A stretch of DNA of 40,274 nucleotides from NCBI GenBank assembly GCA_009377375.1, contig WHUE01000021.1:5396-45669 (forward strand), written 5' to 3'. The notes under the pieces are model-generated. The model saw nothing but the letters and a program-made list of their open reading frames with translations, had not been told where the DNA came from and ran no database searches. Each line of letters opens with the position of its first letter. The first letter of the stretch is position 1. Both the position numbers and the translations under genes were made by a program. This document shows, in pieces, positions 24,151 through 32,540 of the stretch. Origin of the DNA: Alphaproteobacteria bacterium (GTDB lineage Bacteria > Pseudomonadota > Alphaproteobacteria > MPNO01 > UBA2964).

Positions 24151-24438
24151 TCAGCGGTTCAGGTCGTCATACAGGTCACGCCATTCGGGATTCATCCGCT
24201 CGATCAGATCGAGCTTCCATGCCCGGCGCCATTTCTTGATCCGTTTTTCCTGCGCAATCGCGTCGCGGATATCGTTGTGCGGTTCGGCGTAGACCAGCTT
24301 GGTCACGCCGTAGCGGCGAACGAAGACCGCGCCCATCCCTTCGCGATGTTCCGATGCCCGACGGGACAGGTCGTTCGTCACCCCGACGTAGAGCGTGCCG
24401 TTTCGAGCACTTGCGAGGATGTAGACATAGTAGGGCAT
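24151..24438 (-). CDS. GIY-YIG domain endonuclease-like protein
   Basis: A 95-residue single-domain protein. YYVYILASARNGTLYVGVTN carries the GIY-YIG core in its YVYI...LYVG form. RRASEHREG holds the conserved Arg, and QEKRIKKWRRAWKLDLIE the Glu that binds the metal. This is the small UPF0213/YhbQ-like class common in alphaproteobacteria, usually with no known target. It lies exactly between two perfect inverted copies of a REP-like repeat (24113-24140 and 24460-24487), 10 and 21 bp from its ends. That suggests it was inserted or spread as a unit. Confidence 0.9.
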   Translation of the reverse strand: MPYYVYILASARNGTLYVGVTNDLSRRASEHREGMGAVFVRRYGVTKLVYAEPHNDIRDAIAQEKRIKKWRRAWKLDLIERMNPEWRDLYDDLNR

Positions 24439-24459
24439 GGTCTCTGCCTGTCCCCGCCA

Positions 24460-24487
24460 CTGGACCCCGGCTCAAGGCCGGGGTGAC
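24460..24487 (-). repeat. REP-like palindromic repeat, right copy
   Basis: Exact inverted copy of 24113-24140, starting CTGGACCCCGGCTCAAGGCC on the plus strand. Confidence 0.9.
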
Positions 24488-24514
24488 AGCCTCTTTGTCT
24501 TGCCTAATTCCCCC

Positions 24515-26092
24515 CTACTCCCTCAACCGGAACCGCTGGATCTTCCCGGTCACGGTCTTCGGCAGGTCGTCGACGAAGCGGAACCACCGGGGGTACTTGT
24601 AGTGGGCGAGCCCGGACCTGCAGTGCTCGACCAGCGCGGCTTCCAGCGCGGCGCATGCGTCGGCGGCGTTGTTGAGCACGATCCAGGCCTCGGGCTTGGT
24701 CAGCCCGTCGTCGTCGGCGCGGCCGACCACGGCGGCTTCCAGGACGGAAGGGTGCTCGATCAGCCGCCCCTCGATCTCGAAAGGCGAGCACCACAGCCCG
24801 CCGACCTTGAGCATGTCGTCGCCGCGCCCGGCGTTGACGTACCAGCCATCCGCCGTGCGGTAATACATGTCGCCGGTGTTCAGCCACTCGCCGCGCATGG
24901 TGGCGGCGGTCTTTTCCGGGTTCTTCCAGTAGTGCTTGGCGGCCGACTCTCCCTTCACCCAGACGGTGCCCATCGCCTCCGGCTCGGTGAGTTCGACCCC
25001 GTCCTCGTCCACCAGCCTGACCTCGTAGCCTGACACCGGCTTGCCGGACGCGCCGTACCGGTAATCGTCCTCGCGGTTGGAGATGAAGATGTGCAGATTC
25101 TCGGTCGAGCCCAGCCCGTCGAGGATCAGCGTGCCCGTCGCCGCGTGCCAGCGGCGGACCACGTCGCCCGGCAGCGCCTCGCCCGCCGAGATGCAGAGCC
25201 GCAGCGAGGACAGGTCGGGCTTCGCCTCCTCCATCGCGCGAAGCTGCTGGGCGTAAAGCGTGGGCACGCCGAAGAAGACGGTCGGGCGGAACGTCTCGAT
25301 CGTCTCGAACGCCATCGCCGGGGAGACCCGCCGGTCGGACAGCACGATGGTCGCGCCCACCCAGAGCGGAAAGGTCATCGCGTTGCCGAAGCCATAGGAA
25401 TGGAACAGCTTGGAGACCGAGAACACGGTGTCGTCCTCGCGCAGCCCTGCCGTGTTCCTGGCATAGCGTTCGGAGGTGCAGACCATCGAGCGGTGCGGAT
25501 GCACCACACCCTTCGGATTCCCGGTGGAGCCCGACGAGTAGAGCCAGAAGCAGTCGTCCATGTGGGCGGTCTTCGCCGGCTCCAGCGTCGAGGATGCGGT
25601 GGCCGACCGTTCGATCAGCCCACCGGAACCCTCGGTCTTCAGCGCGAGCCGCGGGACATGGCCGGCGGCGGCGAGGCCCGCTTCCACGGCTTCGGCGTAT
25701 TCGGGGCTGTAGACCACCGTGGCGGCTTCCGAATCGTCGATCAGGAAGGCATAGTCCGGCCCGCGCATCATCGTGTTGACCGCGACCGGCACGATCCCGG
25801 CCTTGATGGCGCCGAAGAACAGCGCGATGAATTCGGGGCAGTCCTTCACCACCATCAGCACCCGTTCGCCGGGCGCGATGGATGCGCCGAGCAGCACGTT
25901 GCCGAACCGCGCCGTCTGGCGGCCGAGCTGGCCGTAGGTCACGTCGCCGGCTTCGGTGCGGATCGCCACCTTGTCGCCCCGCCCTTCCCAGGCATGGCGG
26001 TCGATGAACGGCACCGCCACGTTGAAGACCGGGGCGAAATCCAGCCGGTTGGGCACGACCGAACGGTCCACCGAAACCGTGTTGTCCCGCAT
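24515..26092 (-). CDS. Benzoate-CoA ligase family enzyme
   Basis: A 525-residue adenylate-forming enzyme. The P-loop YSSGSTGNPKGVVHPH, the family-specific VSKLFHSYGFGNAMTFPLW, GLGSTENLHIF and the hinge GRGDDMLKVGGLWCSP are all of the benzoate-CoA ligase type. The catalytic lysine is in LPKTVTGKIQRFRLR at the C-terminus. It would activate an aromatic acid (benzoate, hydroxybenzoate or similar) with ATP and CoA. It is divergently arranged with the molybdenum hydroxylase genes (233 bp between starts). That recalls hydroxybenzoyl-CoA pathways, but the hydroxylase here lacks the reductase-specific features. The window shows no ring reductase or ring-opening CoA enzymes. Confidence 0.9.
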   Translation of the reverse strand: MRDNTVSVDRSVVPNRLDFAPVFNVAVPFIDRHAWEGRGDKVAIRTEAGDVTYGQLGRQTARFGNVLLGASIAPGERVLMVVKDCPEFIALFFGAIKAGIVPVAVNTMMRGPDYAFLIDDSEAATVVYSPEYAEAVEAGLAAAGHVPRLALKTEGSGGLIERSATASSTLEPAKTAHMDDCFWLYSSGSTGNPKGVVHPHRSMVCTSERYARNTAGLREDDTVFSVSKLFHSYGFGNAMTFPLWVGATIVLSDRRVSPAMAFETIETFRPTVFFGVPTLYAQQLRAMEEAKPDLSSLRLCISAGEALPGDVVRRWHAATGTLILDGLGSTENLHIFISNREDDYRYGASGKPVSGYEVRLVDEDGVELTEPEAMGTVWVKGESAAKHYWKNPEKTAATMRGEWLNTGDMYYRTADGWYVNAGRGDDMLKVGGLWCSPFEIEGRLIEHPSVLEAAVVGRADDDGLTKPEAWIVLNNAADACAALEAALVEHCRSGLAHYKYPRWFRFVDDLPKTVTGKIQRFRLRE

Positions 26093-26236
26093 GCGATAAG
26101 CCTCTTCCTGTCCGATACACGCAGCGCCGCACGAATGGCGGCCGCGGCCATTCTGGCGCGTTTCGGGGGCCCGGGCAAACGCCGCTTCGCCGCGTCAGAG
26201 CGTCGCAAGCGGGGCGGCAGGGTTGATTTCGGGATT

Positions 26237-26259
26237 GTTTGTTGGCAAACGGTTATACT
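26237..26259 (+). promoter_or_regulatory. Palindrome and -10 box before the molybdenum hydroxylase operon
   Basis: GTTTG-TTGG-CAAAC (26237-26250) lies 3 bp before TATACT (26254-26259), a good -10 box without a convincing -35. An operator or activator site at this position would control the plus-strand operon starting at 26326. Support is by sequence shape only. Confidence 0.35.
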
Positions 26260-26325
26260 TCTTACCGACCGCGCCGGTGAGATATTCCCGCGCGGCAACC
26301 GGTCAACAGGGACAGGGATCACCCG

Positions 26326-29319
26326 ATGGCGGACGACGCCGCAGTCGCACTCAAGGAACGTTACGTCGGCCAGCCGGTCGAGCGCGTCGAGGACGCGACG
26401 CTGCTGACCGGCAAGGCCCAGTTTTCGGATCACCTGCCGACGCGCGCCGGCACGCTGCACGCAGCCATCCTGCGCAGCCCCCACGCCCATGCGCGCATCC
26501 TGTCCATCGATACGTCGAAGGCCGCCGCCCGTCCGGGCGTCGCCGCCGTGATCACCGGCGAGGACGTCAGGGCGATTTCCGACCCGTTCCTGATCGTGCT
26601 GCGTCAGCCGATGCACCAGTGGGCGCTGGCGGTGGACAAGGTGCGCTATGTCGGCGACCCGGTCGTCTGCGTCGTCGCCGACGACCGCTACCACGCCGAG
26701 GACGCGCTGGCCTTCATCGACGTCGAGTACGAGGTGCTGCCCGCGGTGGTGGACCAGGAAGCCGCCTGCGAGGACGGCATGCCGCTGGTGCACGAGGCGA
26801 TGGGCGCCAATGTCGCCAGCGTGCGCGACTTCACCTACGGCGATCCGGACAAGGCCTTCGCCGAGGCCGACAGGATCGTGAAGCTGCGGACCTACTACCC
26901 GCGCAACTCGCAGACGCCGCTCGAAGGCTTCGTCGTCAACGCGGAATACCATTCGGGCGAGAACCTCTACGACGTCGCCTCCAACTACCAGGGGCCGTTC
27001 ACGTCGCACCCCGTGATGTCGCTGGCGCTCCGGGTGCGCAACTCGCAGCTCCGCATGCGCACGCCGCAGTGGTCGGGCGGCGGGTTCGGCATCAAGGTGC
27101 AGATCTTCCCCTATGTCGTGCTGATGTGCCTGGCGTCGAAGATCGCCGGCCGGCCGGTGAAATGGGTCGAGGACCGGCTGGAGCATCTGGCGGCGGCCGC
27201 CGCCGCGCCCAACCGCGTCACCACCATCGAGGCGGCGGTGAAGAACGACGGCACCGTGACCGCGTTCCGCTTCGACCAGCTCGACGATTACGGCGCGTTC
27301 CTGCGCGCGCCGATGCCTGGGCCTCTCTACCGCATGCACGGGATTCTCACCGGCGCGTACGACATCAAGAATCTTGCGGTCACCAACCGCGTGGTGATGA
27401 CCAACAAGTGCCCGTCCTCGATGGTGCGCGGCTTCGGCGGGCCGCAGATGTACTTCGCCATCGAGCGGCTGATGCACAAGGTCGCCGTCGAGATCGGCAT
27501 GGACCCGCTGGAGGTCATGCGCAGGAACCTGGTGCCGGAGGGCGTGTTCCCCTATCGCGCCGCCGCCGGCGCGCTGCTCGATTCCGGCAACTACCCGGAG
27601 GCCATCGAGCGCGCGGTGAACGAGGGCGGGCTGGCCGAGCTGGTCAGGCGCCGCGACGCGGCGCGCAAGGAGGGCCGACTCTACGGCATCGGGCTCGCCA
27701 CCATCGTCGAGCCGGCGCAGTCCAATATGGGCTATCTGTCCAACATCCTGCCGCGCGACGAGCGCGCGCGGAACCCCAAGGGCGGCGCGGTGGCCAACGC
27801 CACCGTCAACGTCGACCCGCTGGGCACGGTCTCGGTCACCGCCGATTCGATCCCGCAGGGCCAGGGCCACATGACCGTCCTGGCGCAGATCGTCGCCGAC
27901 GAGCTGGGGCTGACCCCGGACGACATCAAGGTGAGCCTCGACTTCGACACTGCGAAGGACGCCTGGTCGATCGCCACCGGCAACTATTCCTCGCGCTTCT
28001 CCTCCGCCACCGCCGTCGCCGCCAGCAAGGCGGCCCGCAAGGTGCGCGACAAGCTGGCGCGCATCGCCGCGCCCGGGCTGAACGTCGAGCCGGAGAAGCT
28101 GGAATTCGCCGGCGGCAAGATCTTCGATCCGGTCAATCCGGACAACGCGGTGAATCTCTACCGCGTCGCCGGCTCTGCGCACTGGACGCCGGGCAACCTG
28201 CCCGAAGGGATGGAGCCCTGCGTGCGCGAGACCGGATCGTGGTCGCCGCCGGAGCTGGAGAGCCCCAACGAGCTCGACCAGATCAACACCTCGCTGACCT
28301 ATGGCTTCGTGTTCGATTTCTGCGGCATCGAGATCGACCGCGACACCGGGATGGTGCGCATCGACAAATACGTCACCATGCACGATTCCGGCGTGCTGCT
28401 GAACCCGCTGATCGCCAACGGCCAGGTCTACGGCGCCTTCGCCTGGGCGGTCGGCTGCGCGCTGTTCGAGGAGTTCGTCTACGGCGACGACGGCAGCTTC
28501 AAGACCGGCACCTTCGCCGACTACCTGGTGCCCACCTCGTTCGAAGTGCCGGAGCCGCAGATCCTGCACATGGAAAGCCCGTCGACGGTCAGCCCGCTGG
28601 GCGCCAAGGGCATCGGCGAGGGCAACTGCATGTCCACCCCGGTCTGCATCGCCAACGCCGTCGCCGACGCGCTGGAGGCCGAAGGGGTGAACACCGACGA
28701 CCTCGCCCTGCCGCTGCACCCGTCGCGCATCGCGAAGCTGATCCACGGGGCGGAGACGGCGCCGGCCGCGGGGCGCCCCGAGCTTCGCCCGCATCCGGAG
28801 AAGCCGGCGGCGGGCCACATGCTGACCGGAGACGGCGAGACCTTCGTGCCCGCCCCGCCCGAGGAGGTCTGGCGGACGCTGCTGGACGAGGACAGCCTGG
28901 CCGCCGTGATTCCGGGGTGCCACCGGCTCGACCGGCTGGGCGAGAACGATTACCGCGCCGACGTCTCGGTGGGCGTGGGTCCGGTGCGCGGCCGGTTCAT
29001 CGCCAAGGTAAAGCTGGACGAGCTTGTGGAGCCGGAAAGCGCCAAGCTTTCGGGTTCCCTGACCGGGCCGCTCGGCGCCTCGCAGGGCGAGGGCCACGTG
29101 CGGCTGACGCCCGAGGCGAACGGCACCCGCGTGTCCTACGACTATTCGATCGTGCTGACCGGCACCGTGGCGTCCGTCGGCGGGCGCATGCTCGAAGGCG
29201 CCGCCCGCGCGCTGGTCCGCCAGTTCTTCAATCGGCTCGTCGCCCAGGTCGGCGGCGGACCGGAGCCGGCGGAATCATGGTGGTCCCGTCTGTTGCGCGA
29301 ATTGGGAATCCGTAAATGA
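26326..29319 (+). CDS. Molybdenum hydroxylase large subunit with C-terminal CoxG domain
   Basis: A 997-residue fusion. Residues 1 to about 790 are a xanthine dehydrogenase-type molybdopterin subunit: GGGFGIKVQIFPY, VRGFGGPQ (367-374), SIPQGQGHMTV for the cofactor, and GAKGIGEGN with the likely catalytic Glu765. Residues from about 832 to 975 form a CoxG/SRPBCC domain (FVPAPPEEVWRTLLDEDSLA, VIPGCHRLD, MLEGAARALVRQFFNRL), normally a separate gene. The CO-dehydrogenase loop AYRCSFR is absent; VRGFGGPQ stands there, so this is not a form I CO dehydrogenase. It hydroxylates a C-H bond of an aldehyde or aromatic/heterocyclic compound with water; the substrate is unknown. First of a three-gene operon, with ATGA overlap to the FAD subunit. 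Confidence 0.92.
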   Translation: MADDAAVALKERYVGQPVERVEDATLLTGKAQFSDHLPTRAGTLHAAILRSPHAHARILSIDTSKAAARPGVAAVITGEDVRAISDPFLIVLRQPMHQWALAVDKVRYVGDPVVCVVADDRYHAEDALAFIDVEYEVLPAVVDQEAACEDGMPLVHEAMGANVASVRDFTYGDPDKAFAEADRIVKLRTYYPRNSQTPLEGFVVNAEYHSGENLYDVASNYQGPFTSHPVMSLALRVRNSQLRMRTPQWSGGGFGIKVQIFPYVVLMCLASKIAGRPVKWVEDRLEHLAAAAAAPNRVTTIEAAVKNDGTVTAFRFDQLDDYGAFLRAPMPGPLYRMHGILTGAYDIKNLAVTNRVVMTNKCPSSMVRGFGGPQMYFAIERLMHKVAVEIGMDPLEVMRRNLVPEGVFPYRAAAGALLDSGNYPEAIERAVNEGGLAELVRRRDAARKEGRLYGIGLATIVEPAQSNMGYLSNILPRDERARNPKGGAVANATVNVDPLGTVSVTADSIPQGQGHMTVLAQIVADELGLTPDDIKVSLDFDTAKDAWSIATGNYSSRFSSATAVAASKAARKVRDKLARIAAPGLNVEPEKLEFAGGKIFDPVNPDNAVNLYRVAGSAHWTPGNLPEGMEPCVRETGSWSPPELESPNELDQINTSLTYGFVFDFCGIEIDRDTGMVRIDKYVTMHDSGVLLNPLIANGQVYGAFAWAVGCALFEEFVYGDDGSFKTGTFADYLVPTSFEVPEPQILHMESPSTVSPLGAKGIGEGNCMSTPVCIANAVADALEAEGVNTDDLALPLHPSRIAKLIHGAETAPAAGRPELRPHPEKPAAGHMLTGDGETFVPAPPEEVWRTLLDEDSLAAVIPGCHRLDRLGENDYRADVSVGVGPVRGRFIAKVKLDELVEPESAKLSGSLTGPLGASQGEGHVRLTPEANGTRVSYDYSIVLTGTVASVGGRMLEGAARALVRQFFNRLVAQVGGGPEPAESWWSRLLRELGIRK

Positions 29320-30143
29320 AACCCGCATCATTCGACTATGTGAGGGCGGCCTCCCAGGAGGAAGCCGTCGAGACGCTGGCCCGCAAGGGCGAGGACGCGC
29401 GCATCATCGCCGGCGGCATGTCGCTGGTGCCGATGCTCAACTTCCGCCTGACGGAACCGGGCACGCTGATCGACATCTCCAAGATCGCCGACATGAACTA
29501 TGTCCGCGCCGGCGGCGAGAAGGTGGAGATCGGCGCCTCGACCCGGCAGGCGACGCTGGAGCGCTGGCCCGAGCTGTCGGCCAAGCTGCCGCTTCTGGCC
29601 GCGGCGATCCCCTATATCGGCCATTACCAGACCCGCGCGCGCGGCACGGTCTGCGGCAGCCTCGCCCATGCCGACCCCAGCTCGGAGCTGCCCCTCTGCC
29701 TGGCGACGCTCGGCGGCGAGGTGGTGCTGCGCTCCACCGACGGCGAACGGGTGCTGACGGCCGAGGAGTTCCAGACCGGCATGCTGTCGACCGCGAAGCG
29801 CGCCGACGAGATCGTGGCCGCGGCGCGCTACCCCGTCGCCAGGCCCGGACATGGCTACGCCTTCACCGAAATGGCCCAGCGCCGGGGCGATTTCGCCATC
29901 GTCGCGCTGGCCGCGGTCGCCAGCGGCACCAGGCTGCGGCTCGGCGTCGGCGGCGTTGCCGACAAGCCGATGGTGCACGAATGGGACATGCTGGAAGGCG
30001 GCGCGCTGGACGATGCGCTGAACGAGTTCGCATGGGATCTGGGCGGGTACGACGACATTCACGCCACCGCGCGCTACCGGCGCGAACTGGTGCGCCGTCT
30101 CGGCCGCCGGCTTATCGAGGAGGCCAAGTCATGCCGCAACTGA
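29316..30143 (+). CDS. Molybdenum hydroxylase FAD-binding (medium) subunit
   Basis: A 275-residue CutM/CoxM-type subunit. The FAD pyrophosphate loop IIAGGMSLVPMLNFRL (30-45) and the second loop RGTVCGSLAHADPSSELP are present, and the C-terminal CO_deh_flav_C domain follows (TEMAQRRGDFAIVALAA). The second loop keeps Gly-Ser rather than the usual Gly-Asn. There is no four-cysteine insert of the 4-hydroxybenzoyl-CoA reductase beta subunit. Electrons pass from the molybdenum site through the iron-sulfur subunit to this FAD. The ATG overlaps the large-subunit stop (ATGA), and its own end overlaps the next gene by 13 bp. Confidence 0.93.
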   Translation: MKPASFDYVRAASQEEAVETLARKGEDARIIAGGMSLVPMLNFRLTEPGTLIDISKIADMNYVRAGGEKVEIGASTRQATLERWPELSAKLPLLAAAIPYIGHYQTRARGTVCGSLAHADPSSELPLCLATLGGEVVLRSTDGERVLTAEEFQTGMLSTAKRADEIVAAARYPVARPGHGYAFTEMAQRRGDFAIVALAAVASGTRLRLGVGGVADKPMVHEWDMLEGGALDDALNEFAWDLGGYDDIHATARYRRELVRRLGRRLIEEAKSCRN

Positions 30144-30640
30144 ACCGGGACGTCCGCCATCCCGTCTCCCTCACCCTCAACGGCAAGAAGGTACAGGGCC
30201 ACGCCGAGCCGCGCATGCTGCTCAGCGACTTCCTGACCCACGAGATCGGCATCACCAGCTGCCATGTCGGCTGCGAGCACGGCGTGTGCGGCGCCTGCAC
30301 GGTGCTGATCGACGGCAACGTCTCCCGCGCCTGCCTGACCTTCGCGGTGCAGGCCGACGGCGCGGCGGTCGACACCGCCGAGAGCCTGGCCGACGACGAG
30401 GGCGAGCTCAGCGCGCTGCAGCAGGCATTCAAGAAGCATCACGGGCTGCAATGCGGCTACTGCACGCCGGGCATCCTGATGTCGATCACCGCCTATCTGA
30501 AGGAAAAGCCGAAGCCGACCGAGGACGAGCTGCGCGACATGCTGTCCGGCCATCTGTGCCGCTGCACCGGCTATGTCGGCATGGTCCGGGCGGTGCTCGA
30601 CTACTGCGAGAACAGCGGGGCCGGGGCGAAGGCCGAATAA
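30131..30640 (+). CDS. Molybdenum hydroxylase [2Fe-2S] (small) subunit
   Basis: A 169-residue iron-sulfur subunit. The plant-type cluster is bound by Cys48, Cys53 and Cys56 (CEHGVCGAC) with Cys68. The second cluster is bound by Cys108 and Cys111 (CGYC) and Cys143 and Cys145 (CRC), the standard set for the xanthine dehydrogenase family. It relays electrons between the molybdenum cofactor and FAD. The ATG at 30131 has GGAGG seven bases before it, inside the previous gene, so translation is coupled. Gene order large-medium-small differs from the medium-small-large order of coxMSL. A GC-rich stem-loop follows 27 bp after the stop. Confidence 0.95.
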   Translation: MPQLNRDVRHPVSLTLNGKKVQGHAEPRMLLSDFLTHEIGITSCHVGCEHGVCGACTVLIDGNVSRACLTFAVQADGAAVDTAESLADDEGELSALQQAFKKHHGLQCGYCTPGILMSITAYLKEKPKPTEDELRDMLSGHLCRCTGYVGMVRAVLDYCENSGAGAKAE

Positions 30641-30666
30641 CGGCCGCGACGCCGGCAGGGATTGCA

Positions 30667-30698
30667 CGGGGGGCGCTGCCGCAAGGCAGCGCCCCCCG
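30667..30698 (+). terminator. Stem-loop after the molybdenum hydroxylase operon
   Basis: CGGGGGGCGCTGCC (30667-30680), loop GCAA, GGCAGCGCCCCCCG (30685-30698): a perfect 14-bp stem with a GNRA-type tetraloop, 26 bp after the stop codon. There is no T-run, so it may act as a 3'-end stabiliser or Rho-assisted stop rather than a classic terminator. Confidence 0.6.
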
Positions 30699-30848
30699 TC
30701 GCATCCGGGCAACGCATCCCGTGCCGATGCGGCCAAAAGACGCAGACAGGCCCGGCGCGTTTGACCGGCCCGCAGCGGCCACGACAGGATTTCGGCAATC
30801 CCCGCGACAGGGCGGCGGGCTGCTCTAACCCTCATCGAGTGCCTGACT

Positions 30849-31301
30849 GTGCCCAGAATCCGCCTCGATATCCTGCTTGCCTGCGGCGTCGTTCTCGCCG
30901 CCGCACCGGCCGCCGCCGACGACGCCTCCGACTTCTACGCCGGCCGCAACGTCACCATCGTCCAGTTCGGCGCCGAGCCGCATCCGGCGTTCGGCGATGC
31001 CCCGGTGGTCTATGACCTGACCCGGGACGACGAGCAGATGAATATCCTCAAATTCATCTTCAAGTCGACCGAGTTCGGCCGCATCACGCTCGCCCCGCCG
31101 GGCGTTCCGGCGCCGCGGGCGAAGGCGCTGCGCGAGGCATTCCGGGCGGCGGCGACATCCGACGGGCTCAAGAAGGACGCGCAGCGCCGGAAGATGGCCA
31201 TCGAACCCATGACCGCGGAAGAAACGGAGAAGATGCTGCTCGACCTTGTGGATGCGCCGCAGGCGATCGTCGACCGTGCAATCGCGTCGATGCACAGGTA
31301 A
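30849..31301 (+). pseudogene. TTT receptor with internal in-frame deletion
   Basis: Encodes 150 residues from a GTG. Residues 1-24 are a signal peptide (LDILLACGVVLAAAPAAA), then DDASDFYAGRNVTIVQFGA is the normal start of a TctC/Bug receptor. From about residue 50 the sequence jumps to the C-terminal end (VVYDLTRDDEQMNILKFIF, LAPPGVPAPRAKALREAF, then RKMAIEPMTAEE and a last helix). Against the full-length receptor at 31468, about 200 residues of the two lobes are missing, yet the frame is kept. No ribosome binding site is evident. It most likely is a degraded gene copy; a function as a small secreted protein cannot be excluded. Confidence 0.7.
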
Positions 31302-31467
31302 GGCCGCATTCGCAGACCCGACTCTTTTCCAGATCGTGGGGGGTGTCCCGAGAGGGGCGCCCCGCTGCCGTTCAGTCCTTTGCAGATTGCCGTTGCGAGC
31401 AGACATATTCCCGGCCAATGTCTGGAAACTACTTAGCGTATTACGCATGACTCGGGAGGAGCCCACT

Positions 31468-32517
31468 ATGAAGGAGCGAATTCATTTCAAGGCATTACGT
31501 ACATGCGCAGCGGCGGCGCTGGCTGCCATGACGGTTGCCGGCGCCGCGACCGCGGCAAAGGCCGACGCCGTGGCCGACTACTACCAGGGCCGGAATCTGT
31601 CAGTAATCATTTCGTTTGCGCCGGGCGGCGGGTACGACACCTATGCCCGCACCGTCGTCCAGCACATGGCCGACCACATCCCCGGCAAACCGACCATGGT
31701 GCTGCAGCACATGCCGGGCGGCGGCGGGGTGAAGGCCGCCAACTATTTCGACCAGGTGGCGCCGAAGGACGGCTCCGTCATCGGCATGATCGCGGATTCC
31801 ATCGGGGTCGCGCTCAGGCTCAAGCCGGAGGGCGCGAAGTTCGATCCGGCGAAATGGGAGTATATCGGCCGCGCCGTCACCGCGCCGACGGTGCTTCTGG
31901 TGCACAAGAACGCGCCGGCCACCACCCTCGATGCCCTGCGCAGCAAGGAGATCGTCATCGGCTCCACCGGGCTCGGCTCGATGAGCTTTATCGGCCCCAA
32001 GCTGTTCAAGGAGATGCTCGGCCTCCAGCTCAAGATCGTCTCCGGCTATCCCGGCACCAACGCGATCCTGCTCGCCATCGAGAAGAACGAGGTCCACTCG
32101 GTCAACTTTTCCTGGACCAGCATCAAGGCGGTACGCAGCCAGTGGCTCGCCGACGGCACGCTGATCCCGCTGGTCGAATTCGCGCTCGAGCACTCGGACG
32201 ATCTCAAGCAGATCCCGCTTGCCGAAACGCTGGCGAAGGACGAGGACACCAAGAAGGCGATGGCCTTCGTCTCCCACTACGCCGGAATCGGGCGCTCCTT
32301 CGTCGCACCGCCGGGCTTCCCGGCCGACAGGCTCGCCGCGCTGCGCAAGGCGTTCGACGATACCATGAAGGATCCCGCCTTCCTGGCCGACGCGAAGAAG
32401 CGCAAGATGGTGATCGCCCCCGCCACCGGCCAGCAGGTCAACAAGATCATGCGCGACGCCATGGCGACGCCGGCCTCCGTCATCGAAAAGGCGAAGGCGG
32501 CCATCGCGAAGAAGTAG
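31468..32517 (+). CDS. TctC/Bug-type periplasmic receptor
   Basis: A 349-residue receptor. The signal peptide RTCAAAALAAMTVAGAATA precedes DYYQGRNLSVIISFAPGGGY and TYARTVVQHMADHIPGKPTM, the family's ligand loops, then HMPGGGGVKAANYF. The C-terminal FVAPPGFPADRLAALRKAFD is also typical. It binds a carboxylate-like ligand in the periplasm for a TctAB permease; none is adjacent, so it may use the one at 10817 or another elsewhere. GGGAGGA seven bases before the ATG supports the start. Its C-terminal half is clearly homologous to the deleted copy immediately upstream, implying an old tandem duplication. Confidence 0.9.
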   Translation: MKERIHFKALRTCAAAALAAMTVAGAATAAKADAVADYYQGRNLSVIISFAPGGGYDTYARTVVQHMADHIPGKPTMVLQHMPGGGGVKAANYFDQVAPKDGSVIGMIADSIGVALRLKPEGAKFDPAKWEYIGRAVTAPTVLLVHKNAPATTLDALRSKEIVIGSTGLGSMSFIGPKLFKEMLGLQLKIVSGYPGTNAILLAIEKNEVHSVNFSWTSIKAVRSQWLADGTLIPLVEFALEHSDDLKQIPLAETLAKDEDTKKAMAFVSHYAGIGRSFVAPPGFPADRLAALRKAFDDTMKDPAFLADAKKRKMVIAPATGQQVNKIMRDAMATPASVIEKAKAAIAKK

Positions 32518-32540
32518 CGCGCTGCGGCACGCGCCGACCG

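Noticed and set aside
24081..24487. CRISPR-like repeat pair
   Set aside because: Only two perfect copies, inverted rather than direct, with a gene between them. They are REP-like palindromes, not a CRISPR array.
25939..29097. A 1052-codon open frame opposite the molybdenum hydroxylase large subunit
   Set aside because: Rich in His/Arg/Val/Gly with no domain, and it also crosses the start of the CoA ligase gene. It is a codon-bias shadow.
29316..30143. 4-hydroxybenzoyl-CoA reductase beta subunit
   Set aside because: The subunit is 275 residues and lacks the cysteine-bearing insert for the extra [4Fe-4S] cluster of that enzyme, despite the nearby benzoate-CoA-ligase-type gene.
26326..30640. 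CO dehydrogenase (coxMSL/coxG) operon
   Set aside because: CoxG-like and CutM-like parts invite this, but the form I loop AYRCSFR is absent and the gene order is large-medium-small.
30825..31466. Minus-strand frame opposite the deleted receptor copy
   Set aside because: The translation has no domain, whereas the plus strand shows a signal peptide and recognisable TctC/Bug ends.
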